DNA from: a virus
Reading direction: 5' to 3' (one strand)
Virus record (IMG/VR): IMGVR_UViG_3300028623_000324
Location: 1 to 47,399 of that record
Length of the DNA: 47,399 nt
Part shown: positions 9,098 to 17,053 of the stretch, piece after piece
Numbering within the stretch: the stretch's first letter is position 1
Layout of the letters: every line of letters starts with the position of its first letter
Notes under the pieces: generated by a model
The model's database searches: none
Seen by the model: the letters and a program-made list of their open reading frames with translations, nothing else
Told to the model about the DNA's origin: nothing
Position numbers and translations under genes: made by a program

Positions 9098-11011
9098 TTA
9101 AACGGCTGTCTTTGCCACACCGAACGCCATGCCCGTTGGGACAATCACCACGGTGAAGCGGATAAATTCAATCGCCTTAACCGGCTTCACGAAGAGGTCA
9201 ACATTCAGGCGATAGTTGTCGATATCCGTTGCCGTATTGTTTGTCGCGTCGCACACCACTGAGAAATCGTAGACGCCTCTGCGGGATTTGATATTGGCCA
9301 TGTAGGCTGCAATCATGATCCTGACAACGGACTGCGTAGCTGCGTCGTTGATTTCGAATGTGAAATCTTCCAGCGCTTCCTTGATAGCCGGTTCGATGAC
9401 AATCAGGAGCATTCTGACGTTAATCCGATCCAGGGCCGATGGGCGTGCTGACAGCGTCTTCTGGCCCCAGACAACGATTCCCTTTCCCGGTACGAACCTG
9501 ACTGGGTTCAGTCCGGCATCATACAGGAGGTCCATCTCTCCTGACTGGAAGCGCCGACGGACATCGAGGACATTCAGGATGCCTCTACGGAAACCCGCTG
9601 GTGGATACCAGATCTCGTAGTTGAGGGCCGTTTTGGAGATGATTGCTCCGATGTTTCCATCAGGTGCGCAGTAGATCGACCGGTCATTGAACTTGTCGTA
9701 CACCTTCAAATGTGGTGTGAATAGAGCCGCGAAGGATGTATTGGCGTTCAGGTCAATCTTCCGATAGTTGATCAACTCGTTCAGATAGGAGGCTGAAGCT
9801 TCGTTGGCGTATGGAGTTGATAGGATACCGAAGCAATCTCTCCTGGCCTCCGCCACAGCGATGATCTGCTGGGCTACTGCAACCGTTGCAGCGCCACCGT
9901 CCATGAGCAGAGTCAATGGAATCGCATCCGGAGACTCGAAACCATCCAGGGCAACAACCAATTCGGCGTCTGTTACTGCCGTTCCATCTGTTCCCTTTTC
10001 CATGTAGATTCCGGTGTGCATCGTTTTTACCATATCCGTTGTTACGGCGGTGTTGTCGATGCAGCGGATGTACTCTGAGGACTTCAGCATATCGACAATG
10101 TACATCGAGCGATTGAAGCCATCCTTGACTGTGGATTTGGAAACTGCGAAGGTCTCAACCAGCGTGCCCTTCCAATACACTTCGATTGAGAATGCGGTTG
10201 GAACTGCTTTCTCTCCAAAGTAGGCTTCCCAGAAAGCTGAGGCTGTTGCATCGGCTTTCTTTCCTGATTCTGGGCAATGGTTCGTCGCCGGCATCAGAAC
10301 GACCGTGTTCGAGCCTGACCCTGTGAAGTCGATTGGGGTTCCTGCAATTGCCAGGGCCAGCGTTGAGGCCAGTTTGAATGTATTCCCCGACGGAACCGTC
10401 ACATAGTACGTGGTGTCGAAGGCCAGGTTTGTCGGTAGTGTTGATGCGTTGGTTTTCTTCTGAAACTTCACATCGTCGCCAACGTTCCATTTCTGGCGGG
10501 TTGTGATGATGTCCGTTCCTTCAGCAAAGTCGCCAACGGCCAGATCTTCCTGGGCGTGGAAATCAAAGATCTTGATTGAGATATCGTTATTCCACGCTCC
10601 TGGGTTGAGACCGTAGAGAACGAATGACTCTGCGCCGAATGTGTAGGCCGGTGGATCGATTGGATCGGCAGCGATGGCCAAGCCAGCTGCGACGTGATCG
10701 TTTGCTGATGCACTCTGTGTGGCGAATACGAAAAGGCCTCCGTAGAGTGCGTCTGTGTTGATGGCTCGATTCACCCACAGTTTGTCAGACCCCTGCAGGT
10801 AAGCAAGGGCTGAGAAGTAGGAGTTGTCGTACGTCACCTTTACTTCGCTGTCCGGTGTGTAAAGCCGGAGAAGGTCTTTATCCGTTGTTACAAGGGTCGG
10901 TTCCAGTGGACCTTTCAGTGCTGGAATTGCCATTCCACCATAGACACCTGGAAAGGATGGGACTCTCGTGCTGAGATCAATTTCCCTAACTGTTACTTTT
11001 GGTGCTCCCAT
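9098..11011 (-). CDS. Contractile tail sheath protein
   Basis: This 637-residue protein opens with the sheath hallmark VPSFPGVYGGMAIPALKGP and LVTTDKDLLRLYTP, and ends with the conserved C-terminal sheath domain (QTLSARPSALDRINVRMLL, FVKPVKAIEFIRFTVVI). Sheath subunits contract to drive the tube into the cell. Residues about 163-240 look like an insertion: VGDDVKFQKKT, LPTNLAFDTTYYVTV and TFKLAS follow a beta-sandwich repeat common in fibres and decoration proteins, so they may sit on the sheath surface. A GGAGGT site precedes the ATG. The gene is GC-rich with a strong codon bias, as expected for an abundant protein. Confidence 0.92.
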   Translation of the reverse strand: MGAPKVTVREIDLSTRVPSFPGVYGGMAIPALKGPLEPTLVTTDKDLLRLYTPDSEVKVTYDNSYFSALAYLQGSDKLWVNRAINTDALYGGLFVFATQSASANDHVAAGLAIAADPIDPPAYTFGAESFVLYGLNPGAWNNDISIKIFDFHAQEDLAVGDFAEGTDIITTRQKWNVGDDVKFQKKTNASTLPTNLAFDTTYYVTVPSGNTFKLASTLALAIAGTPIDFTGSGSNTVVLMPATNHCPESGKKADATASAFWEAYFGEKAVPTAFSIEVYWKGTLVETFAVSKSTVKDGFNRSMYIVDMLKSSEYIRCIDNTAVTTDMVKTMHTGIYMEKGTDGTAVTDAELVVALDGFESPDAIPLTLLMDGGAATVAVAQQIIAVAEARRDCFGILSTPYANEASASYLNELINYRKIDLNANTSFAALFTPHLKVYDKFNDRSIYCAPDGNIGAIISKTALNYEIWYPPAGFRRGILNVLDVRRRFQSGEMDLLYDAGLNPVRFVPGKGIVVWGQKTLSARPSALDRINVRMLLIVIEPAIKEALEDFTFEINDAATQSVVRIMIAAYMANIKSRRGVYDFSVVCDATNNTATDIDNYRLNVDLFVKPVKAIEFIRFTVVIVPTGMAFGVAKTAV

Positions 11012-11036
11012 AGGTTTTACCTCCGTTTAAAATGAC

Positions 11037-11315
11037 TTATGTTCGCTTATATGGGGAGAAAACTACTCCATATGGAAGGGCGCCCAACAGTTTCTTGTTG
11101 ATGTTCTGTGCTCTACCGTAAGGAGGTACAATGATCGTATTCCCGCCATATGAAACATTCGATGGATGATCAAGCCTACTTGACAGCTCACCCAACGTCG
11201 GGTTCTCCGAAACAAGTGGTTCCGGTGCTCCAAAAGGTTTGATACCTGAAACCACTGGGGTTTCAATCTTGTTTCCTGCCACCTGTTGAACCTCTTCGCG
11301 CGACAATTGTTTCAT
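11037..11315 (-). CDS. Hypothetical protein beside the sheath
   Basis: This 92-residue protein begins MKQLSREEVQQVAGNKIETP and ends in VVFSPYKRT. It is mostly polar with a helical first third and no transmembrane segment or recognisable motif. It has a good ribosome site and lies between the sheath and a tail-completion candidate, so a small virion or assembly role is plausible. The family is not recognised. Confidence 0.65.
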   Translation of the reverse strand: MKQLSREEVQQVAGNKIETPVVSGIKPFGAPEPLVSENPTLGELSSRLDHPSNVSYGGNTIIVPPYGRAQNINKKLLGALPYGVVFSPYKRT

Positions 11316-11324
11316 GGCTTCCTC

Positions 11325-11924
11325 CTAAATCCATTCGGTTGTAATGTTTATATATTTTATTTCCTTTTGCTCTAATGTCGGTCCAGCGATAAGCGGTCCA
11401 GCTATCAGTGCGTCTGACTGAACTGCCCTGTAGTTCACATTCTCCAGCGAGAATGGCATGTCTACAAGGGAATTCCACTTCAAGTTGAATGTCATGCTCC
11501 CTAATCCATAAGCTGACAAATCTATCAAAGCCTTCTTTGGCATCTCACCTAATGTATATAAGAACTCGAATTGCTCAATGTCTTTTATGTTATTTGAGAA
11601 ATACATGAACCTTAGATCAAACTCTACTTGCAGTACTCTATATTCCTGATACTTACTGTCTGCTGGTACATGTAGAAGTGGCGAGGACTTTCCTCTTGAT
11701 CCAAATGGCTCCATCTTCCTAAGAACTGATCTATTGTATGAGAATAATGGGAATGCGTCAGATACTTCTCCCTTCATCAACTTATTTGCCCTCATTGTCT
11801 GTATCGAGGTTTCATAAGATAACATTGGGTCAAATGTTGACGAAGTGAAGTTGATCTGCGGCTTCATTGCCGTTACTATCGAGTTGATTATTTGAGCTGG
11901 ATTGACCAGCAGCGTTAAAGCCAT
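11325..11924 (-). CDS. Hypothetical tail-completion or terminator protein
   Basis: This 199-residue beta-rich protein has the segment FPLFSYNRSVLRKMEPFGSR and a middle part YRVLQVEFDLRFMYFSNNIK with alternating hydrophobics. Its place between the connector-type genes and the sheath is where phages with this order encode tail terminator or sheath-capping proteins such as T4 gp15 or gp3. I see no diagnostic motif, so the role is inferred from position. Confidence 0.5.
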   Translation of the reverse strand: MALTLLVNPAQIINSIVTAMKPQINFTSSTFDPMLSYETSIQTMRANKLMKGEVSDAFPLFSYNRSVLRKMEPFGSRGKSSPLLHVPADSKYQEYRVLQVEFDLRFMYFSNNIKDIEQFEFLYTLGEMPKKALIDLSAYGLGSMTFNLKWNSLVDMPFSLENVNYRAVQSDALIAGPLIAGPTLEQKEIKYINITTEWI

Positions 11925-11925
11925 C

Positions 11926-12354
11926 TTAATCCCCTAGTGCTGAAACTTTCCATCTATGACAAACTTCTTGTGTTGCTCCAATATACTCTGGGAAAAGAAC
12001 TTTGTATCTCCTGATCCTTGCATCTGTTGGTCGAACTGGTTCGAGAATATCGTCTACCTTTAGTTCTCCCGATATTCCGGTGTACACGTGTCCCTGCGTT
12101 TCAAGTGCTCCAGTAGATAGATTGTCCGTTACTACAAATGATGAGTAGGGTACTATTACCCGTACTGTTCCACATGGTATTAAATTCCTATCTGCATAAA
12201 TACCGTAGGCTTGCTTTTGGTCTGATATCGTGTCTTCCCTATATAGATTGCATGTGACACCAAACTGAGCCACTAAAAGCTTCAGCATGGAACTTGTTGC
12301 GTTACCAAGCAGAGACTCGAGTGTTTCTATTGCGTTCACAGTACCGACCACCAC
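11926..12354 (-). CDS. Possible head-tail connector (stopper-like) protein
   Basis: This 142-residue protein has an N-terminal helix (NAIETLESLLGNATSSMLKLL) followed by beta structure and the C-terminal run RYKVLFPEYIGATQEVCHRW. The small-beta-barrel pattern GELKVDDIL and a terminal LGD recall stopper-type head-tail joining proteins. It overlaps the preceding adaptor candidate by 19 bases. Function is inferred from pattern and position. Confidence 0.4.
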   Translation of the reverse strand: MVVGTVNAIETLESLLGNATSSMLKLLVAQFGVTCNLYREDTISDQKQAYGIYADRNLIPCGTVRVIVPYSSFVVTDNLSTGALETQGHVYTGISGELKVDDILEPVRPTDARIRRYKVLFPEYIGATQEVCHRWKVSALGD

Positions 12355-12983
12355 TTTGAGTTGGATTTAAGTTCTGTCATTGCTTCTAGCAACTTATCGT
12401 TTGCGTGTGTAAGAAGCGTATCTCCATCAAAAGCAATGTCCAGTCCTTGAATTGTTCCAATCTTCCTTGTCATTGCAATAGATGTCATGAAGAACCCATT
12501 CGCTAACTTTACAATCAGCGGATATTCTCCATCATCTAGAAAGGTTATTGTGTAGTCTGTTATTGGTGAACCTACGGCAACCAAACCTGGAGAATTACTA
12601 CAATAAACATTCATCTCACCTGCGATAGGTGTGTAGAGTGTTGGTTTCTGATATCGATAATCTATTGGGTTTGGGGTTAGTCCTTTAACCGGTGAGTCTA
12701 TTGACTGCCCTGGATTGAAAACTATTGCAAGTGGGTTTAAGAGAGGTGATACTGGAACTATCTTATTTATAAAGTCTGGGATATCTGAAACAAATGTGTA
12801 TGACGGCCCATTGACTGTAATATTCCTATTCGTTATCTTAGGGCGATATCTCCCAAACATTGGAAATACCACCCTCTCAACCATCGTCTGGAACTTGGTC
12901 GCATCAAGTTCCAGGGTGTCCATTATATGTTGCCCCGACAGTATCTTTACATCTTCCAAAAGATTTGCGACTGTCCTCGACAT
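12336..12983 (-). CDS. Possible head completion or neck protein
   Basis: This 215-residue protein sits next after the capsid gene and a small acidic gene. It starts with a helical part (SRTVANLLEDVKILSGQHIM), then beta-rich sequence, and ends with ELKSNSKWWSVL, an aromatic tail of a kind seen in neck and adaptor proteins that insert into the portal. No enzymatic motif is present. The adaptor idea rests on position and this C-terminus. Confidence 0.45.
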   Translation of the reverse strand: MSRTVANLLEDVKILSGQHIMDTLELDATKFQTMVERVVFPMFGRYRPKITNRNITVNGPSYTFVSDIPDFINKIVPVSPLLNPLAIVFNPGQSIDSPVKGLTPNPIDYRYQKPTLYTPIAGEMNVYCSNSPGLVAVGSPITDYTITFLDDGEYPLIVKLANGFFMTSIAMTRKIGTIQGLDIAFDGDTLLTHANDKLLEAMTELKSNSKWWSVL

Positions 12984-12986
12984 GTT

Positions 12987-13328
12987 TTATTCTTCCTTTT
13001 TCTGAAACGGCTTTCCGATGACTGGTTTTGTTACTTCTTCTTTGCCTTCTTCGCTGGTGGTTTTGCCGTCTTCGCTGGCGCTGTTTTCTTTGCTGGTTTC
13101 TTTTGATTCGCCATCAGATTTCTCCTTCTTTGGTAGATCTGAGAACTCTTCGACGTACAGAATCTTCTGTTCGGTTAATGGTTTCAACCTTACAAAGAGC
13201 TTCTGAAGCTGAACCTTGTCGATTGTCACCTCTTTTGACTTCTCAGAGAACTTGAAAAATGACTTCCCATCGTTGTATTTCAGGTCGACGATGGCTCCTT
13301 TTGCGACTAGTTTTATTTTGTATGGCAT
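12987..13328 (-). CDS. Hypothetical small charged protein after the capsid gene
   Basis: This 113-residue protein has a compact beta-like first half (YKIKLVAKGAIVDLKY) and a low-complexity Glu/Lys/Ser tail from about residue 65 (SKETSKENSASEDGKTTSEE). AAAGGAG precedes the ATG at 13328, and the start follows a strong hairpin. It could be a decoration or head-vertex component. No family is recognised. Confidence 0.6.
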   Translation of the reverse strand: MPYKIKLVAKGAIVDLKYNDGKSFFKFSEKSKEVTIDKVQLQKLFVRLKPLTEQKILYVEEFSDLPKKEKSDGESKETSKENSASEDGKTTSEEGKEEVTKPVIGKPFQKKEE

Positions 13329-13350
13329 GCGACTTCTCCTTTGTTAAACA

Positions 13351-13376
13351 AGCTTGCGGGATTTCTCCCGCAAGCT
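13351..13376 (-). terminator. Perfect 11-bp hairpin downstream of the capsid gene
   Basis: On the minus strand an 11-bp perfect stem (AGCTTGCGGGA paired with TCCCGCAAGCT) closes a GAAA tetraloop, followed by TGTTTAAC. It lies 24 bases past the capsid stop. The U-run is short, so it may be an inefficient terminator or an RNA-end stabiliser that separates a strong capsid transcript from the connector genes. Confidence 0.65.
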
Positions 13377-13399
13377 CTGGTTCAATGGTTGGTTACCTA

Positions 13400-14788
13400 T
13401 TAGGTGATCGTCAGCTTGGTCATGAAGTTGGCGATGAGAATATCGCAAGCTGCCATCATTGCCGCTGCCCGCTGTGAGTTGATCGGGTTTGCCATCGGCA
13501 ACATACCTGTCACTGTCAGTGGCATGTACGGCGAGAACACGGCCGGCGCTTCGAAGATCGAGCTGGTCTTGAAGCCCAGGATGATGTAATTGGCATTCAG
13601 CACTGTCGCCAGCGGGACACGGATTACTGGAACTCCGTCCAGGGTACCGTAGATGTGGGCGCCGGAGATTGACGTACCATCGTAGATCTTGACCCAGCCA
13701 GGAAGAGTTGACATTACGGCGCAGGCATTCTTGCCGGCAACCATGTAGGAGATTGTGCCACGGCCTGCGTTCCCGACCATGACTGATTCTGCATCGGCCA
13801 GTGCATCCTTGAAGGTCTGCTTGTGTTCGAAATACGAAACCTGTGAAGGTGGGGTCTTGGACCAGTTCGTATTCCCGACCATTGCGGCGGCTTGTTTGCG
13901 GATCATGTCGCCCAGGACTTCCTCGTTGATGGCGTTTGTCAGGTCAACTGCGATATCGTCTTCGGCGATCTGGCCAAACCGTTTGCGCAGCGAGTAGGAC
14001 TTCAGCATACCCAATGTTGATTTCAGAGCGTAGACCTTGGATTTGACGGTCTTTGTGGTGAGCTCGTAGTTGATGGAGCGAATGTCTGTTGCTCCTTCCA
14101 GGTTCTGCTGATACAGAATCGTGATCGCGGTCCCGTTGCCAACGTTGGCGTTGAACACGACTGTGTATGCGCCGTTGGTGTAATCGATCGTACCGCTGGT
14201 GATACCATAGCCCGTGATGTGACCTTCGCCATCATCGTATCCCGATACCGCTCCGGCTGTCACGACGAGTGAGTTTGGCCTGACTGGAACATAATCCAGC
14301 GAACCTGAATATGTCGCATGGGCTCCATCGCCTGTTCCAACGGCCTCTGTTGCTTCGTTCGAAGCGTAGCCTGTTGGGACTTTCAGGACACCGCCTTCGA
14401 CTGAGACCAATGTCTCTTCGGCGGTGACGTTTCCTGCTGTGCTCTTTGCCACAACGGCTTTGTAGTACACTGTGCCCTGCTCTTCATCGATCGGCTGAAC
14501 CGAGGAGATGATCGAGATAGGCGAGGTGCCGTATGCAACTGTGATAACGTCCAAACCGATGCGGGGCAGAATCCCCAAGTCGGCGAGCGTTCCTTCCGAT
14601 TCGGCCATCGAAACGATGTCCTGGAAGTTTTCCAGCATCATGCCCAGGGCGTAGAAATCTGCGGCGCCGATTGGGCGAATCTTTGAGATGATTGACTTCG
14701 ACTCAAGACATTCCATGTAGGGCTTGTACTGTTTGAAGTACCGCTCCGCCTTTTTGTCTACCTGTTCCAAAATCCTATCTTCATTCAT
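13400..14788 (-). CDS. Major capsid protein (HK97 fold, gp23-like)
   Basis: This 462-residue protein follows the protease-scaffold gene and has the capsid pattern LGILPRIGLDVITVAYGTSP with ISIISSVQPI and TVYYKAVVA, comparable to the gp23 core. Residues about 148-229 form an inserted beta domain (VPVRPNSLVVTAG, GTIDYTNGAYTVVF, TAITILYQQ) that resembles surface-domain insertions of other phage capsids. The first residues (MNEDRILEQVDKK) resemble the N-terminal motif shared by the cargo-type genes upstream. The gene is GC-rich, with AAGGAGG before the start, as for a highly expressed gene. An N-terminal delta region may be removed by the protease. Confidence 0.87.
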   Translation of the reverse strand: MNEDRILEQVDKKAERYFKQYKPYMECLESKSIISKIRPIGAADFYALGMMLENFQDIVSMAESEGTLADLGILPRIGLDVITVAYGTSPISIISSVQPIDEEQGTVYYKAVVAKSTAGNVTAEETLVSVEGGVLKVPTGYASNEATEAVGTGDGAHATYSGSLDYVPVRPNSLVVTAGAVSGYDDGEGHITGYGITSGTIDYTNGAYTVVFNANVGNGTAITILYQQNLEGATDIRSINYELTTKTVKSKVYALKSTLGMLKSYSLRKRFGQIAEDDIAVDLTNAINEEVLGDMIRKQAAAMVGNTNWSKTPPSQVSYFEHKQTFKDALADAESVMVGNAGRGTISYMVAGKNACAVMSTLPGWVKIYDGTSISGAHIYGTLDGVPVIRVPLATVLNANYIILGFKTSSIFEAPAVFSPYMPLTVTGMLPMANPINSQRAAAMMAACDILIANFMTKLTIT

Positions 14789-14848
14789 GAAGGTGTCCTC
14801 CTTAGTATTTGTGAGTTTGGTAAGCTCCGCCTATAGTGTAGAGTTTGC

Positions 14849-15598
14849 TTACTTGCTAAATGACTCGAACATCCGTCCGACCCTTGATTCCGGTAGTTTC
14901 TTGTTTTTGTCCTCGACCTTAAACTTGCGGGTCGTTTCGAGGGACTCCTTCATCTCCTTGACGAAGGCTTCCAGTTTATCCAAGGCCATTGTACCGGCCA
15001 ATTCCTTCAGTTTGTCAACCTTGATGCCATATTTCGTGGCCAGTTCTTCGAACTTCTTGTCCGTGTTGGCTTCCTTCATCTTCTCCAAGAATGTCTTTGT
15101 CTTCATCAGAAGACCTGTCACATCTTCGACAGAACCAAACTTCTCGAAGAATTCTTTGTAGCCTTTGAAGGACTCCAAATTGGCCAGGATTGCCGGCACG
15201 TCGCCATGTGCTTCGAAAGCCTTCTTCATCTCTTCGGACTTTGCCAGAAGAGCCTGAATCTCTTCGAACGTACCAAACTCCTGGGAAATCTTGGAGTAGT
15301 CTTCGATGACGGCGTCGATGTCCTGAATTGTGCCATACTGTTTGATAGAGGACAGAAGGGCTTCGATGTCCTCATATGTTTTCTTGATCTTCTCGTGGTC
15401 GCCAAACTCTGCTTCGATCTTTGTGGCGTTCTCCACAATTACTTTGAGGACGTCATAGGCGCCGAGCGTCTCATACTGAGCGACTTTAACCTTCAAGCCT
15501 GAGAGCTCTTCCGTCTGCTTCTGGTCTCTCGTGGTGAACTCTGCAATTTGGTTAACGAGTTTGATATTCTCCTGCGTAAGCCTTTCAATGGCCTCCAT
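14849..15598 (-). CDS. Nested scaffold protein from an internal in-frame start
   Basis: An AAGGAGG box at 15613-15607 lies 8 bases before the in-frame ATG at 15598, which is residue 197 of the fusion. This is as good as any ribosome site in the window and far better than expected by chance inside a gene. It would yield a 249-residue scaffold (MEAIERLTQENIKLVNQIAE onward), nearly all coiled coil, without the protease. Nested protease and scaffold products are known, for example lambda C and Nu3. The scaffold half also looks more codon-biased than the protease half, as expected if it is made in excess. Confidence 0.7.
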   Translation of the reverse strand: MEAIERLTQENIKLVNQIAEFTTRDQKQTEELSGLKVKVAQYETLGAYDVLKVIVENATKIEAEFGDHEKIKKTYEDIEALLSSIKQYGTIQDIDAVIEDYSKISQEFGTFEEIQALLAKSEEMKKAFEAHGDVPAILANLESFKGYKEFFEKFGSVEDVTGLLMKTKTFLEKMKEANTDKKFEELATKYGIKVDKLKELAGTMALDKLEAFVKEMKESLETTRKFKVEDKNKKLPESRVGRMFESFSK

Positions 15599-16186
15599 AT
15601 TTATGTCCTCCTTAAAATCAGATGAATTTTTGCCTGTGAGGGCTTCTTCTAGAGCTTCACGAAGCTCTGGACGAGCCTCCAAAAAGCCCGGGTCTGTAAC
15701 AAAGTCAAACCTTTCGAGATCGAAGGAGTCTTCGTCAACAACATCCAGACCCTCTCCGTTCTTTCCTGAATACCCACCAGAGGCTTTTGATGATGTTGCC
15801 ATCTTTGAGCCTCCGATCATAAGTGTGTGTAGAATTCTTCCTACCGGTGTATCTAGAATCTCCGTTTGACCCATCCCAAGGCCTGTAGCCTCGTCGATCC
15901 AGAGCTTCTGCACGCGAACAGCGACTTTCCCTTCGTTGATAAGATCATCTGTACTCATCTCTTTGTGACCAACAGTTCCTAACATAAGGCCGTCTGTTAA
16001 CTTGGCCATAACGTTTGGTCTTGCCAGCTGTTTAGTCCAAAGAGAGTCTGTGTAGATCCGTTTGTTCCGGGATGCACGGTTTGGTGCAAAATGAGGTCCC
16101 TCTACCATGGCTAGAACGCCAGGTTTCTTAACCCCCTCTATCAATTTGAAACTCTGAAAGCCGTATGTGTCAAACAATGGATTCAT
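14849..16186 (-). CDS. Prohead protease fused to internal scaffold
   Basis: This 445-residue protein has two parts. Residues 1-185 are a gp21/S77-type prohead protease: VEGPHFAPNRASRNKRIY, a His in LGTVGHKEMS (H74) and a Ser patch MATSSKASGG (S132/S133). Residues 197-445 are a charged coiled coil typical of a scaffolding core (gp22-like). The linker (ARPELREALEEALTG) contains an LRE-A sequence that could be a self-cleavage site. An internal start with a perfect ribosome site divides the two parts. The enzyme should mature the capsid before DNA packaging. Assignment of protease and scaffold is strong; the exact catalytic residues are inferred. Confidence 0.85.
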   Translation of the reverse strand: MNPLFDTYGFQSFKLIEGVKKPGVLAMVEGPHFAPNRASRNKRIYTDSLWTKQLARPNVMAKLTDGLMLGTVGHKEMSTDDLINEGKVAVRVQKLWIDEATGLGMGQTEILDTPVGRILHTLMIGGSKMATSSKASGGYSGKNGEGLDVVDEDSFDLERFDFVTDPGFLEARPELREALEEALTGKNSSDFKEDINMEAIERLTQENIKLVNQIAEFTTRDQKQTEELSGLKVKVAQYETLGAYDVLKVIVENATKIEAEFGDHEKIKKTYEDIEALLSSIKQYGTIQDIDAVIEDYSKISQEFGTFEEIQALLAKSEEMKKAFEAHGDVPAILANLESFKGYKEFFEKFGSVEDVTGLLMKTKTFLEKMKEANTDKKFEELATKYGIKVDKLKELAGTMALDKLEAFVKEMKESLETTRKFKVEDKNKKLPESRVGRMFESFSK

Positions 16187-16195
16187 ATCACCGCC

Positions 16196-16927
16196 TTATT
16201 TCTTGTAAATACCCATTCTCTGCCCAATCTTTGCGGCGATAGCGTGTTTCCGAACTGCCTGGGCTCCCTTTTGCTTGTGAACCCTCTGCAGCTTACCCAT
16301 GGCGGCGGCGTACTTTCCTTTCAGCGTCCCTGTCCATTTGATAAGGGCTACCTTGACTTTCTTCTGGCCCTTCATGGCGTACTTGACACCAACAACCCGG
16401 CCCTGACGACCAAGCTTCGTAACCGTATCGCCTACTTTGTGTTTTGTGTCTTTGGCTTCATCGACTTCCTCTTCAACTTCAGCATCTGCTTCCAATGCTG
16501 TCGTATAGGCGTCACCGATCTCGCCAGGTGCAAGGATGGCCATGAGGGTTGATCTGTTGATCCAGGATGGGTCTGAAAGGTCTACGCCACCGTCTGCGCC
16601 TAGTGGTGGCTCTAACATCGATATGTCGATCACGATTGTGTCTTCGCCTTCGATCCCTGAGTAAACGATGGCGAATGGATTTCCTTCTTCATCAACCGAG
16701 AAGACAACTGTTTCAGTGTCCCCTTCCGAGTCTGTTAATTGAAGGATGGCGTCGCTGCCATCCTTCTCGATCGTTACTTGAATATCACCTAGGCCATATG
16801 AGGCCAGTAGATCCGCGAATGCTTGAGCTTCTGGAGAAGCCTCTCCGACATCGTCCATGCCCATATCCATTCCCATCTCGTTGCCCAAGGCATCCAACTG
16901 CTCGATGAGAGATTTTGCGAAAGACAT
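16196..16927 (-). CDS. Probable internal head protein with cargo-type N-terminal motif
   Basis: The start is the ATG at 16927 behind GACAGGAGG, not the longer frame beginning with TTG. The 243-residue protein begins MSFAKSLIEQLDALGNEMG, matching the motif shared with the cluster at 22-26 kb. The middle is acidic beta structure. The last 75 residues are strongly basic (KHKVGDTVTKLGRQGRVVGV and RVHKQKGAQAVRKHAIAAK) and could bind DNA. Its position just upstream of the protease gene and its split charge fit a core or DNA-associated head protein. No named family is recognised. Confidence 0.6.
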   Translation of the reverse strand: MSFAKSLIEQLDALGNEMGMDMGMDDVGEASPEAQAFADLLASYGLGDIQVTIEKDGSDAILQLTDSEGDTETVVFSVDEEGNPFAIVYSGIEGEDTIVIDISMLEPPLGADGGVDLSDPSWINRSTLMAILAPGEIGDAYTTALEADAEVEEEVDEAKDTKHKVGDTVTKLGRQGRVVGVKYAMKGQKKVKVALIKWTGTLKGKYAAAMGKLQRVHKQKGAQAVRKHAIAAKIGQRMGIYKK

Positions 16928-16992
16928 AAAATACCTCCTGTCAAATTGTCTGTTAACGAAACAATCACACAAAGTGTGTGCGTTTGCATCTA

Positions 16993-17023
16993 TTATATAA
17001 AGACTCTTGTGTTGTTATATAAG
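16993..17023 (-). promoter_or_regulatory. Pair of TTATATAA-type late promoter candidates
   Basis: The 126-base gap before the internal head protein contains minus-strand TTTATATAA at 17001-16993 and CTTATATAA at 17023-17015. They resemble the AT-rich -10-only late promoters of T4 (TATAAATA), and the phage encodes a sigma-like factor. A hairpin lies just upstream. This is a pattern-level suggestion. Confidence 0.35.
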
Positions 17024-17024
17024 A

Positions 17025-17043
17025 GAAGCCATCATGTGGCTTC
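17025..17043 (-). terminator. Hairpin after the SWIM-protein gene
   Basis: The minus strand reads GAAGCCA, a CATGA loop, then TGGCTTC, followed by TCTTATATAA. The 7-bp stem starts 11 bases after the stop of the upstream gene. The T-rich tail is weak, so termination may be partial. Confidence 0.45.
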
Positions 17044-17053
17044 ACTTATCTGG

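Noticed and set aside
14820-14852. GTAAGC/GCTTAC inverted repeat between scaffold stop and capsid start
   Set aside because: Only six pairs with a 21-base loop and no T-run; too weak to call a terminator.
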